Below are positions 15,929 to 25,774 of a DNA stretch of 64,000 nucleotides, piece after piece. Position 1 is the stretch's first letter. Each line of letters opens with the position of its first letter. The stretch is from contig NZ_JAGFUX010000002.1 of NCBI RefSeq assembly GCF_017601095.1, positions 210,788-274,787 of the forward strand, written 5' to 3'. The notes beneath the pieces are model-generated. The model saw only the letters and a list, made by a program, of their open reading frames with translations. It did no database searches and was not told where the DNA came from. Source of the DNA: Streptococcus suis. GTDB taxonomy: Bacteria > Bacillota > Bacilli > Lactobacillales > Streptococcaceae. Both the position numbers and the translations under genes were made by a program.

Positions 15929-17890
15929 CTAACTTTCTTTTAATAGTTCTTGTATCTTATCGATAATGTTAGCCTGAATCTCTGTCATGGACTGATCGTA
16001 GATTTGAGCAGCAGCCAGGTTAAAGTGACCGCCCCCTCCCAACTCTTCCATGATACGCTGAACATTGACCTTGCTACGGCTTCTAGCGGAGACAGCGACA
16101 TAGCCCTTGCTATTTTTCGTCACCACAAAGACCGCCTCAATACCAGACATGCCCAAGATAGTATCTGCTGCCTTGCTGGTTACAACACTATCATAGGTTC
16201 GCTTTTCATCCCCACAGGCTAGAACGATATGTGGCATCACCTTCTGACCACGCAAAATTAACTCATTGATTTGCTTATACTCTTCGTAGTCCGTTGCCGC
16301 AATCTGTTGAATTTCCAGATTATCACTCCCCCTACTACGGAGATAGCTAGCCACGTCAAAGGTCCTGCTGGTCACCCTCGAAGTAAAATTGTGGGTATCC
16401 AACATCATCCCTGCCATCAGCAAACTAGACTGAAGACGATTGAGTTTATGGTGCTTGTCATTTTGAAACTGGATCAATTCTGTCACCAACTCGCTGGCTG
16501 AACTAGCGCCACTCTCAATATAGGTCAAAATAGCATTTGCTGGGAAGTCTGAGTCTCTTCGGTGATGGTCCACCACAACCACTTGACTAAATTCTTCATA
16601 GAGTTCCTTGGAAAGAGTCAAACTAGTTTTCGAATGATCTACCATGATCAAGAGAGACTGATGGGTGACTTTCTTCATTGCTTCTTCAACAGTCAGGAGG
16701 TTAGAACAGTTTTCATCCGATAGCTTTTTAATGGCACGAGCAATGTCTGGTGCCATTTCATTGGGATTATAGACCGTATAGGCATTATTCATAATATTTT
16801 GAGCAAAATACTGCATCCCCACAGCCGATCCCAAAGCATCTAGATCTAGATTTTTATGCCCCACGACAAACACACTATCTACAGACTTGAGCTTGTCAGA
16901 CACTGCTGTCATCATGGCACGGGTACGGGTACGCGTCCGTTTAACTGAAGAAGCTGAGCCCCCGCCAAAGAAGATTGGTTGCTTACTCTCATCGCTTTCC
17001 TTGATAACAGCTTGATCCCCCCCTCGAACCTCAGCCATGTTGAGATTTTGAAGGGCAACTTGTCCGATTTGATGATGGTTCCCATCACCATAGGCCAAGC
17101 CCATACTAAGGGTCAAAGCAAGTTCCAAATTTTTAGCCTTTTCACGAAACTTATCAATTACTGAAAATTTGCTTTCAATCAAACTTTCCAAGACACCGTA
17201 ATCCGTAAAGAAATAGAACCGATCCATGGTTCCCCGACGGTAGTAAATATCATATTCATGACAGAAATCCGATACAAATTGAGCCAAGAAGGAATTGACC
17301 TGGCTAATCTGCGAATCGGTAAAATTATCCTCAAGTTCATCATAATTATCGACAGAGATAATACCGATAACTGGACGACTTCCAATCAAGTGGGTCGTTG
17401 CCTTATACTCAGTTGATGCATCAAAAAAGTAAAAGAGCCCCTGTTCAAAGTCCACATTGACAGCGTACCGTTTACCGGAAAAATTAGCATAAATCCGATC
17501 TTGGTCCAGCCCAACATCGATAATTTCACGCAGTTTCTTCTGATCAAAGGTCCCATTTTCCTGAGCAAAAATGAGCTCTGCATAGGGATTAAACCACTCT
17601 ACCTGGTTGCTGTCCATCCTCACCTTGATCACACCAACGGGCATCTTATCCAAAAGTTGCATCAAGCCTGAATTGGCTTGATTGTTTAAGTATTCAATTT
17701 GCTCAATTTCACTGAACTCGTAGGAATGCTTTTGGTAGATAAACAAAACAATCAGGAGTAGAAGGGTGACAAAGAGAGCGAGTAGCATCAAGCTAGACGC
17801 AGGAAAAAGACTACTGATAGTTGCCAATAGTCCAAACAGTATGACACCGATCATCACAAAATGAAGTGTTACAAACCGAAATTTTTTCAT
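15929..17890 (-). CDS. gdpP: Cyclic-di-AMP phosphodiesterase GdpP (DHH/DHHA1)
   Basis: 653 residues. Two N-terminal membrane helices (about 10-50) are followed by a degenerate PAS domain (about 65-150), a modified GGDEF domain (about 170-300), and DHH plus DHHA1 domains (about 335-650). DHH-domain motifs visible are GHKNLDLDALGSAVG, MVDHSKTS and VVVDHHRRDSD; the DHHA1 segment has ELGGGGHFNLAAAQ. GdpP hydrolyses c-di-AMP to pApA and so affects wall homeostasis, osmotic balance and beta-lactam tolerance. It is the first gene of the operon; the 80-bp upstream gap contains an extended -10 (TGGTAGAAT) on the - strand. Confidence 0.95.
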   Translation of the reverse strand: MKKFRFVTLHFVMIGVILFGLLATISSLFPASSLMLLALFVTLLLLIVLFIYQKHSYEFSEIEQIEYLNNQANSGLMQLLDKMPVGVIKVRMDSNQVEWFNPYAELIFAQENGTFDQKKLREIIDVGLDQDRIYANFSGKRYAVNVDFEQGLFYFFDASTEYKATTHLIGSRPVIGIISVDNYDELEDNFTDSQISQVNSFLAQFVSDFCHEYDIYYRRGTMDRFYFFTDYGVLESLIESKFSVIDKFREKAKNLELALTLSMGLAYGDGNHHQIGQVALQNLNMAEVRGGDQAVIKESDESKQPIFFGGGSASSVKRTRTRTRAMMTAVSDKLKSVDSVFVVGHKNLDLDALGSAVGMQYFAQNIMNNAYTVYNPNEMAPDIARAIKKLSDENCSNLLTVEEAMKKVTHQSLLIMVDHSKTSLTLSKELYEEFSQVVVVDHHRRDSDFPANAILTYIESGASSASELVTELIQFQNDKHHKLNRLQSSLLMAGMMLDTHNFTSRVTSRTFDVASYLRSRGSDNLEIQQIAATDYEEYKQINELILRGQKVMPHIVLACGDEKRTYDSVVTSKAADTILGMSGIEAVFVVTKNSKGYVAVSARSRSKVNVQRIMEELGGGGHFNLAAAQIYDQSMTEIQANIIDKIQELLKES

Positions 17891-17963
17891 TATAAACCTC
17901 TTCCTGCCATTCTACCATAAATAGGCCTAAATTGCTAGCTTTCTCCAGCCTATCAGAAGAAAA

Positions 17964-17984
17964 GAACAGCCTTAGTGACTGTCC
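17964..17984 (-). terminator. Likely mnmG terminator
   Basis: Six-bp GGACAG/CTGTTC stem (one G-T pair) followed by a short T-run on the - strand, overlapping the mnmG stop codon. It is a weak hairpin. Confidence 0.5.
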
Positions 17985-19888
17985 TTTGATTTGTTTTTAG
18001 AAATGGAACGACTGCGTCCTTCCAAGTAAACCATAAGAATGGATATATCCGCTGGATTGACACCGGAAATCCGACTAGCCTGGCCAATGGTTTCTGGTGA
18101 AATCAGCTTGAATTTCTGACGGGCTTCGGTTGCTATGGAGTCAATATCATCCCAGTCAATGTCGGCTGGAATGCATTTTTCTTCCATGCGTTTCATCTTC
18201 TCTACTTGGTCCAAGGCCTTGGCAATGTAACCTTCATACTTGACCTCTGTTTCAATCAATTCAATGGTCTTGGCATCCAAGTCCTCTGCCGCTGGGCCGA
18301 TAAAGGCTACTGCATCTGCGTAGGTCACATCTGGACGACGCATGAATTCCTTGGCGGTAAGGGCATCCGTCAGAGGCTTGAAGCCCATGGCAACAACCTT
18401 TTCATTGGTTTCCTTGATTGGCTTGAGTTTGATAGACTCCAAGCGCTTCATTTCATTGTCAAACTGGTTTTTATGGATTTGGAAAATCTGCCAGCGTTCA
18501 TCATCCACCAAGCCGACCTGACGACCAATCTCCGTCAGTCGCATATCGGCATTGTCATGACGCAGAATCAAGCGATACTCCGCCCGACTGGTCAAGAGAC
18601 GATAAGGTTCCACCGTTCCCTTAGTCACCAAGTCGTCAATCATAACTCCGATATAACCGTCGCTTCGTTTCAAAATCAACTCAGGCTTGCCCTGTACCTT
18701 GAGGGCTGCATTGATACCAGCGACAATTCCCTGACCGGCTGCTTCTTCATAACCCGACGTTCCGTTGGTCTGACCTGCTGTGAAAAGCCCTGAAATCTTC
18801 TTAGTTTCAAGCGTCGCCCGCAACTGATGAGGCATAACCATATCGTACTCAATGGCGTAACCCGTCCGCATCATCTGGGCATTTTCCAAGCCTTTAATAG
18901 AGTGAATCAAGTCCTGCTGCACATCTTCCGGCAGACTGGTTGACAGCCCTTGGACATAGATTTCGTCTGTATTGCGACCCTCTGGCTCTAGGAAAAGCTG
19001 GTGGCGTTCCTTATCGGCAAAACGGACAATCTTGTCCTCGATTGACGGACAATAACGGGGCCCAATCCCCTTGACAATTCCTGAAAACATAGGTGCTCGA
19101 TGAAGATTGCTGTTGATAATCTCGTGGCTGGTCGCGTTGGTATAGGTCAACCAGCAAGGAATTTGATCCTGCAAATAATCCTCATCCTTGGACAAGAATG
19201 AAAAGTGATTTGGCTTTTCATCACCTGGTTGAATCTCCGTGTCTTCGTAATTTATGGTACGAGCATTGACACGCGGTGGCGTTCCTGTCTTGAACCGACC
19301 GATTTCAAGACCAAGCTCCTTCAGATTATCCGCCAGCGTGATAGAAGCTAAACTGTTATTAGGCCCTGACGAATACTTGAGATCACCAATGATAATCTCA
19401 CCACGCAGGGCAGTACCCGTCGTCACCACAACCGCCTTGGCTGAGAATTTCTGGTTGGTAGCCGTACGGACACCGATCACCTTGCCATCCTCCACCAAAA
19501 TCTCATCAATCATGGTTTGACGCAGGGTCAGATTTTCCTGACGCTCCACCGTCCGCTTCATCTCTGCAGCATACTCTACTTTATCCGCCTGAGCCCGCAA
19601 GGCACGAACAGCTGGCCCCTTACCCATATTGAGCATTTTCATCTGGATATAGGTCTTGTCAATGTTGCGGCCCATTTCGCCACCCAGGGCATCGATTTCC
19701 CTTACCACAATCCCCTTGGCAGAGCCACCAATGGAGGGATTACAGGGCATAAAAGCCACCATATCCAAGTTAATAGTTGCAAGCAAGGTTTTACAGCCCA
19801 TCCGACTGGCTGCCAATCCCGCCTCTACTCCCGCGTGCCCTGCACCGATCACGATGACATCATAATTTTCTGCAAATGTGTGTGTCAT
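17972..19888 (-). CDS. mnmG: tRNA U34 carboxymethylaminomethyl modification enzyme, FAD subunit
   Basis: 638 residues, full length. The FAD-binding Rossmann motif is [21 protein letters not shown] (first half, about 11-31). GidA signatures are [12 protein letters not shown] and [11 protein letters not shown]. The C-terminal part has the helical MnmE-binding domain. With MnmE it modifies the wobble uridine of several tRNAs. The start overlaps the stop of the upstream Nudix gene by 4 bp (ATGA), so it is the last gene of a four-gene unit with three Nudix genes. Confidence 0.97.
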   Translation of the reverse strand: MTHTFAENYDVIVIGAGHAGVEAGLAASRMGCKTLLATINLDMVAFMPCNPSIGGSAKGIVVREIDALGGEMGRNIDKTYIQMKMLNMGKGPAVRALRAQADKVEYAAEMKRTVERQENLTLRQTMIDEILVEDGKVIGVRTATNQKFSAKAVVVTTGTALRGEIIIGDLKYSSGPNNSLASITLADNLKELGLEIGRFKTGTPPRVNARTINYEDTEIQPGDEKPNHFSFLSKDEDYLQDQIPCWLTYTNATSHEIINSNLHRAPMFSGIVKGIGPRYCPSIEDKIVRFADKERHQLFLEPEGRNTDEIYVQGLSTSLPEDVQQDLIHSIKGLENAQMMRTGYAIEYDMVMPHQLRATLETKKISGLFTAGQTNGTSGYEEAAGQGIVAGINAALKVQGKPELILKRSDGYIGVMIDDLVTKGTVEPYRLLTSRAEYRLILRHDNADMRLTEIGRQVGLVDDERWQIFQIHKNQFDNEMKRLESIKLKPIKETNEKVVAMGFKPLTDALTAKEFMRRPDVTYADAVAFIGPAAEDLDAKTIELIETEVKYEGYIAKALDQVEKMKRMEEKCIPADIDWDDIDSIATEARQKFKLISPETIGQASRISGVNPADISILMVYLEGRSRSISKNKSKDSH

Positions 19889-20346
19889 GTTGTTTTCTCC
19901 TTCATGTTCATAATGTGTTTAACTTGTCCACTCCAGTTTGGCAATTCTTGAGCCAGAAAGGCTGGCACGATATCTAGGTTGACAATTTTGTCAACGTCTA
20001 TCCATTCACAAGCTTGCTTCAACTTCCCTTCAATCATCTTTTCAGGCATTTCTCCAACAGGCTCCACGATAAAATGAAGCTCGATATTGTGAAAGTCTAT
20101 ACCTTCATGTGTAAATTGATTTTCAACAACAAAAGCCAATTGATTGACACGACTGTCAACCCCTAATTCTTCTTTGACTTCTCGAACAGCCGCATCCGCT
20201 GCTACCTCATTGACCTCAACTGCACCGCCAATGGTATAATAACGGCCCTTATTATCTTTGGTCAGGAAAATCTTCCCATCCTTTATAATCAATGCAGTCG
20301 CTCGAACACCAAAAATTTGGTTGACAACTCTGGTTCTGAAATCCAT
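19885..20346 (-). CDS. Nudix hydrolase (copy 1)
   Basis: 153 residues. The full Nudix box [23 protein letters not shown] (about 41-63) has all catalytic Glu/Arg residues. The substrate is unknown. The N-terminal segment [20 protein letters not shown] is nearly identical in DNA and protein to the Nudix gene two positions upstream (20784-21236), so these two are paralogues from a tandem duplication. AGAAGG precedes the ATG at 20346. The start lies 95 bp inside the end of the preceding Nudix gene, in another frame, and the stop overlaps mnmG. Confidence 0.85.
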   Translation of the reverse strand: MDFRTRVVNQIFGVRATALIIKDGKIFLTKDNKGRYYTIGGAVEVNEVAADAAVREVKEELGVDSRVNQLAFVVENQFTHEGIDFHNIELHFIVEPVGEMPEKMIEGKLKQACEWIDVDKIVNLDIVPAFLAQELPNWSGQVKHIMNMKEKTT

Positions 20347-20767
20347 TTATCCTTCTCTTTTCTAAAATTTCGTCCAGATATGGAACTAAGTTTTTCTTAT
20401 TTTTATCGGTAGGAGCTAACCATAGAAAATCTGTATGCTCTTCTGGGTCAAGAAGAATAGTTTTTGGTTGTTCAGGAAGTGTTACTTCATAGACTAGCCT
20501 TGTAAACACCGTCTGTTTTTCTTCATCAAACTGACTATCTTCATGGATAATGATCAGATTTTCCTTTTCTATCGAAATACCTGTTTCTTCAAAACACTCT
20601 CTCACTGCAGCATCACGGGACAACTCATTCTCCTCAACACGACCGCCTGGAATGTCCCAATATTGAGGAAAAACATTGGGTTTGCCACGCTTAGTCTGCG
20701 AACGCTGAATAATCAAGTGGCTGTCTGCAACAGTCAGTAAAACATGGGCAATCAGCTTGACAGGCAT
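20252..20767 (-). CDS. Nudix hydrolase (copy 2), with unusual C-terminal overlap
   Basis: 171 residues. An MTH1/NudG-like opening MPVKLIAHVLLTVADSHLII leads to a complete Nudix box GGRVEENELSRDAAVRECFEETG (about 41-63). It is not a close paralogue of its two neighbours. The last ~31 residues (after EILEKRR) are read out of frame through the start of the next Nudix gene and are rich in Cys, Trp and Asn. They are probably not a real domain, so an ancestral stop codon may have been lost. Substrate unknown. Confidence 0.8.
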   Translation of the reverse strand: MPVKLIAHVLLTVADSHLIIQRSQTKRGKPNVFPQYWDIPGGRVEENELSRDAAVRECFEETGISIEKENLIIIHEDSQFDEEKQTVFTRLVYEVTLPEQPKTILLDPEEHTDFLWLAPTDKNKKNLVPYLDEILEKRRINGFQNQSCQPNFWCSSDCIDYKGWEDFPDQR

Positions 20768-20783
20768 GGTTTCCTCCGCTACT

Positions 20784-21236
20784 TTAGTTGTCTTTGTTCA
20801 TAAAATGCTTTAGTTGTCCGTCCCAGTTGGCTAACTCGGTCTTAAGAAAGGCTGGATTGAGATCCAGTTTCTCTAAGTCCGCAAAAGCAACCCATTCACA
20901 CTGGCGAACAGAATTCCCTTCTTCCAGATTGGTCGCTGGATTAGACAGTGGGGTAACTATATAGAGAAATTCAATCTGATGATAGGATTTCTCCTGTAAG
21001 GTGAACTGATTTTCAACGATAAATGCTAGTGGTCCAACCTCCACATCAATTCCGATTTCTTCTTTCATTTCCCGCAGGACAGCCTCTTCGGTTGTTTCAC
21101 CAAGCTGAATAGCTCCACCTAAGGTGTAGTATTTCCCCTTGGGTGACTTAACAAGATATAACTTCTCATCTTGTACCACCAAGCCCGTCGCACGGACACC
21201 GAAAATCTGGTTGTCAACTCTGGTTCTGAAATCCAT
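20784..21236 (-). CDS. Nudix hydrolase (copy 3)
   Basis: 150 residues from the ATG at 21236, chosen because GGGGAGAG lies just upstream and the protein then aligns from its first residue with the copy at 19885-20346; the frame runs 24 codons further without support. The Nudix box GGAIQLGETTEEAVLREMKEEIG is complete. It is the first gene of the three-Nudix/mnmG unit, driven by the promoter at 21341-21368. Confidence 0.83.
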   Translation of the reverse strand: MDFRTRVDNQIFGVRATGLVVQDEKLYLVKSPKGKYYTLGGAIQLGETTEEAVLREMKEEIGIDVEVGPLAFIVENQFTLQEKSYHQIEFLYIVTPLSNPATNLEEGNSVRQCEWVAFADLEKLDLNPAFLKTELANWDGQLKHFMNKDN

Positions 21237-21340
21237 CTTCTCTCCCCAATCGCAAAAAATAGCCAAAACTCTCGAAAATTGCAGGACAAAAAAGCCTACA
21301 ATTCCCATGAGCTTTGACCATCATAGTTCTTGTTAGAAAT

Positions 21341-21368
21341 ATTGTATCAAATTGTCCTGACAAGTCAA
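21341..21368 (-). promoter_or_regulatory. Promoter of the Nudix-mnmG operon
   Basis: TTGACT (21363-21368), 16 bp, TACAAT (21341-21346) on the - strand, about 105 bp before the first Nudix start codon. Confidence 0.6.
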
Positions 21369-21395
21369 GTTAAACAATCTTTACAAACCTGTCAA

Positions 21396-22712
<1,317 letters not shown>

Positions 22713-22735
22713 TTAAGAAAAACGTGAGGATAGTT

Positions 22736-23407
22736 ATGACAAATTTAAAATTTCAATCGGTCTTTGATATTATCGGGCCTGTTATGATTGGACCTTCTTC
22801 CAGCCATACGGCTGGAGCGGTCCGCATTGGAAAAATAGTGTCTTCCATCTTTGGTGATGAACCAACCGAGGTCGAATTTCAACTTTACAATTCTTTTGCC
22901 AAAACCTATCGTGGACACGGTACGGATGTGGCCTTGGTAGCAGGCATTTTAGGCATGGATACAGACGACCCACGCATTCCTGACTCTCTTGATATTGCAA
23001 GAGAACGAGGCATTAAGGTTTACTGGCGTGTCAACAAGGACAGCAATACTCCCCATCCCAATACCACCCGAATCATCATTAAAAATGACAAAAAGTCCAT
23101 CTCAGCAACGGGCGTTTCCATTGGCGGAGGCAATATCCAAGTGACTGAGCTTAATGGTTTCTCTGTCAACCTCAATATGAATACTCCGACTATTATCATC
23201 GTTCACCAGGATGTTCCAGGTATGATTGCCAAGGTAACTGACATCTTATCAAAATACAACATCAATATTGCTCAAATGAACGTGACACGTGAACAGGCTG
23301 GCGAAAAAGCTATTATGATTATCGAAGTGGATGCTCGCCAGTGTGAAAATTCTATTGCAGAAATTGAAAAAATTCCCCATCTGCACAATGTTACCTTCTT
23401 CAACTAG
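22736..23407 (+). CDS. sdaAB: L-serine dehydratase, beta subunit
   Basis: 223 residues from the ATG at 22736 (GTGAGG upstream; a GTG at 22724 is an in-frame alternative). The N-terminal half has the SDH beta signature VFDIIGPVMIGPSSSHTAGA. The C-terminal ACT domain (about 147-223, with IIIVHQDVPGMIAKVTDIL) is the usual regulatory module. With SdaAA it forms the Fe-S enzyme that deaminates L-serine to pyruvate. A -10 TATAAT is at 22703-22708. The alpha-subunit gene follows after 12 bp. Confidence 0.95.
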   Translation: MTNLKFQSVFDIIGPVMIGPSSSHTAGAVRIGKIVSSIFGDEPTEVEFQLYNSFAKTYRGHGTDVALVAGILGMDTDDPRIPDSLDIARERGIKVYWRVNKDSNTPHPNTTRIIIKNDKKSISATGVSIGGGNIQVTELNGFSVNLNMNTPTIIIVHQDVPGMIAKVTDILSKYNINIAQMNVTREQAGEKAIMIIEVDARQCENSIAEIEKIPHLHNVTFFN

Positions 23408-23419
23408 AAAGAGAAAGAC

Positions 23420-24292
23420 ATGTTTTATACTATCGAAGAATTAGTTCAGCAAGCCGAACAGTTTTCTGGCAATGTAGCTGAACTCATGATTGCGACTGAA
23501 ATTGAATTGACAGGGCGTAGCCGAGAAGAAATCTTGACAATCATGTCAAGAAACTTGACAGTCATGAAAGCGTCGATTGTTGACGGATTAACAGAAAGCA
23601 AGTCCGTTTCTGGATTGACAGGTGGTGACGCTGCCAAGTTGGACGCTTATATGAAAAAGGGCAAGACGCTGTCTGATTCCTCTATCCTATCGGCAGCAAG
23701 AAATGCTATGGCTGTCAATGAGTTGAACGCCAAAATGGGCTTGGTCTGTGCCACCCCAACTGCTGGCTCTGCTGGTTGCTTGCCTGCCGTTCTTGGTGTT
23801 GCTATTGACAAGTTAAGCTTGACAGAAGAGCAACAACTTGACTTCCTCTTTACAGCTGGAGCCTTCGGTCTAGTTATCGCCAACAACGCCTCCATCTCTG
23901 GAGCAGAAGGAGGCTGTCAGGCAGAAGTTGGCTCTGCCTCTGCTATGTCAGCAGCGGCATTAACCCTTGCTGCTGGAGGAAGTCCCTACCAGGCTAGTCA
24001 AGCTATCTGCTTTGTCATTAAAAATATGCTGGGACTGATTTGTGACCCAGTCGCAGGTCTGGTAGAAGTCCCATGTGTCAAACGAAATGCAATGGGAGCA
24101 AGCTATGCCATGGTAGCTGCTGATATGGCATTGGCAGGAATTGAATCAAAAATTCCTGTAGATGAGGTTATCAATGCCATGTACCAAGTGGGCTCTGCCC
24201 TACCAACTGCCTTCCGTGAAACTGCCGAAGGAGGCCTGGCTGCTACACCAACTGGTCGCCGATTGGCACAAGAAATCTTCGGAGAAAGTTGA
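23420..24292 (+). CDS. sdaAA: L-serine dehydratase, alpha subunit
   Basis: 290 residues, the catalytic Fe-S subunit. Motifs include CATPTAGSAGCLPAVLG (about 110), GGCQAEVGSASAMSAA (about 171) and LGLICDPVAGLVEVPCVKRN (about 208), with conserved cysteines for the cluster. It is cotranscribed with sdaAB and ends in the hairpin at 24309-24331. Confidence 0.96.
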   Translation: MFYTIEELVQQAEQFSGNVAELMIATEIELTGRSREEILTIMSRNLTVMKASIVDGLTESKSVSGLTGGDAAKLDAYMKKGKTLSDSSILSAARNAMAVNELNAKMGLVCATPTAGSAGCLPAVLGVAIDKLSLTEEQQLDFLFTAGAFGLVIANNASISGAEGGCQAEVGSASAMSAAALTLAAGGSPYQASQAICFVIKNMLGLICDPVAGLVEVPCVKRNAMGASYAMVAADMALAGIESKIPVDEVINAMYQVGSALPTAFRETAEGGLAATPTGRRLAQEIFGES

Positions 24293-24308
24293 CAATCCTG
24301 TCAAGACA

Positions 24309-24331
24309 AAAAGGACCTCTACGGTCCTTTT
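24309..24331. terminator. Bidirectional terminator between sdaAA and a surface protein gene
   Basis: Nine-bp stem AAAAGGACC/GGTCCTTTT with a 5-nt loop, usable from both converging genes. Confidence 0.85.
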
Positions 24332-24332
24332 C

Positions 24333-24983
24333 TTATTGTTTTGTAAAGCTGATTTTATCCAAGGTCGTGTCGTTGGTATCAACTTCTGTCAAGGTCAAGG
24401 TTGATCCACTTAAACTATAGGTATCCGCTTCGCCATCGATATAGGCAATTTTTTTCTCAAGGTCCAAAACGACTAATTCACTATCTTGTTCCCCATCATT
24501 GTCAACTTCAACCAGGCTACCCTGATTGCCTTTGATGGTCAAGGTATACGTATCATTTCCGACCGTAGCCGTATAAGTACCATCTAACTCTGAACTCTCA
24601 ACCAGGGTAATGCCATAATTTGCTGCAACTTGCTCAGCTGTGATTGCTGTTGTAGTTGTTGAAGAAGCTGCTGTTGTACTACTTGATGCTGTTAAGCTAG
24701 AGCTTGCAACAACTGACTGGGCTGTGGTGACTTGATTATCATCATCGTCTGATAGACCAAGGCTCTGTTCAACTTGAGTTTCTAAAGCATCCAAACGATT
24801 TTCATATATTTCAGCTGCGACAAATCCACCTGTTACCAAGAGTAGAGCCCCTGCTGAAAGCAAGATGATTGATTTTTTACTCATCTTATTTACTTTTGTT
24901 TTTAAACTGGTTAGGAGAGATGCTTTTTCTTCCGTTTGCACTTCTTGCTCGATAATTTGCTTGTTTTCGTTTTGGTTTTCCAT
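24333..24983 (-). CDS. Membrane-anchored surface protein of unknown function
   Basis: 216 residues. The N-terminal ~36 residues are charged and cytoplasmic. One membrane helix follows (about 38-57, SIILLSAGALLLVTGGFVAA), then a short helix, an acidic patch (SDDDDN) and a long Ser/Thr/Ala linker (about 88-115). The small outer domain (about 118-216) is beta-rich with repeated T-x-T pairs. I recognise no family with certainty. Upstream is a direct repeat typical of OmpR-type regulator sites (25071-25087). The two-component genes lie immediately upstream on the same strand, suggesting it is a target of that system. Confidence 0.75.
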   Translation of the reverse strand: MENQNENKQIIEQEVQTEEKASLLTSLKTKVNKMSKKSIILLSAGALLLVTGGFVAAEIYENRLDALETQVEQSLGLSDDDDNQVTTAQSVVASSSLTASSSTTAASSTTTTAITAEQVAANYGITLVESSELDGTYTATVGNDTYTLTIKGNQGSLVEVDNDGEQDSELVVLDLEKKIAYIDGEADTYSLSGSTLTLTEVDTNDTTLDKISFTKQ

Positions 24984-25033
24984 TTGTGTTTCCTCTTTTT
25001 TACGATTTTCTTCAGCTCTTTGCTGATAAGTCT

Positions 25034-25087
25034 ATTATAGAGGACAATTCTCAACACTTTAGGTAAAGTTTCTAAACAGTTTCTAAA
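25034..25087 (-). promoter_or_regulatory. Surface-protein promoter with response-regulator-type direct repeat
   Basis: On the - strand two TTTAGA hexamers (25082-25087 and 25071-25076) are spaced by exactly 5 bp (11-bp period), about 31 bp upstream of TATAAT (25034-25039). There is no good -35, so activation from the repeat is plausible. Confidence 0.6.
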
Positions 25088-25102
25088 CAAATTCGAAAGA
25101 AT

Positions 25103-25771
25103 TTATGCATTTAGCCGGTAACCTGCTCCCCAAACCGTTTCAATCAAATCTGCTCCCAGCTTATCCCTCAATCGATTGATATGGACCGTTACTGTTGCAC
25201 TATCGCCTACATAGTCATAGCCCCAGATTGTCTCAAACAGTTGATCTTTTGAAAAGACCCGGTTGGGATGTTGAGCTAGGTGGGCAAGTAATTCAAACTC
25301 CCTATTGGGCAACTTGATCGGCTGCCCTGCTTTTTCCACCTTCCAACTCTCCAAATAAATCACCAAATCACCAACCCGCAGTTCCTTCTCCTCTTTGGTA
25401 GGTTGTAGACGTTGGTAGCGGGTCAAATGGGCTTTCACACGCGCAACCAACTCCATGGGATCAAAGGGTTTGCTAATATAGTCATCTGCTCCTAAGCCTA
25501 AACCTCGCACGACATCCATAGTTTCTTGCTTAGATGTTACCATCAGGATGGGAAAATCTACTTGGTTGCGGAGGTCGCGGCAAATATCATAGCCTGTTTT
25601 GTTAGGGAGCATGACATCTAAAAGTAAAAGATTGTAGGTTTCGGTTCGAATCTGCTCTTCGACTAGTGCACCATCGGCTACGACATCAACTTGATACCCC
25701 TGCATTTCCAAATAATCTCGCTCAAGCTGTGCAATTTCGATATCATCTTCAGCAATCAATATACGTGTCAT
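25103..25771 (-). CDS. OmpR/PhoB-family response regulator
   Basis: 222 residues. The receiver domain (about 1-115) has the acidic pocket (IAEDD), the phospho-acceptor Asp in LLLLDVMLPNKTGYD and the conserved Lys in ADDYISKPF. The C-terminal winged helix (about 125-222) contains LPNREFELLAHLAQHPNRVFS and ATVTVHINRLRDKLG. It starts 3 bp after the kinase gene. The name of the orthologue is not certain from sequence alone. Candidate target: the direct repeat at 25071-25087. Confidence 0.93.
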   Translation of the reverse strand: MTRILIAEDDIEIAQLERDYLEMQGYQVDVVADGALVEEQIRTETYNLLLLDVMLPNKTGYDICRDLRNQVDFPILMVTSKQETMDVVRGLGLGADDYISKPFDPMELVARVKAHLTRYQRLQPTKEEKELRVGDLVIYLESWKVEKAGQPIKLPNREFELLAHLAQHPNRVFSKDQLFETIWGYDYVGDSATVTVHINRLRDKLGADLIETVWGAGYRLNA

Positions 25772-25774
25772 TTC

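Noticed and set aside
18206..18793. A 195-codon + strand ORF opposite mnmG
   Set aside because: Antisense shadow of mnmG with no independent support.
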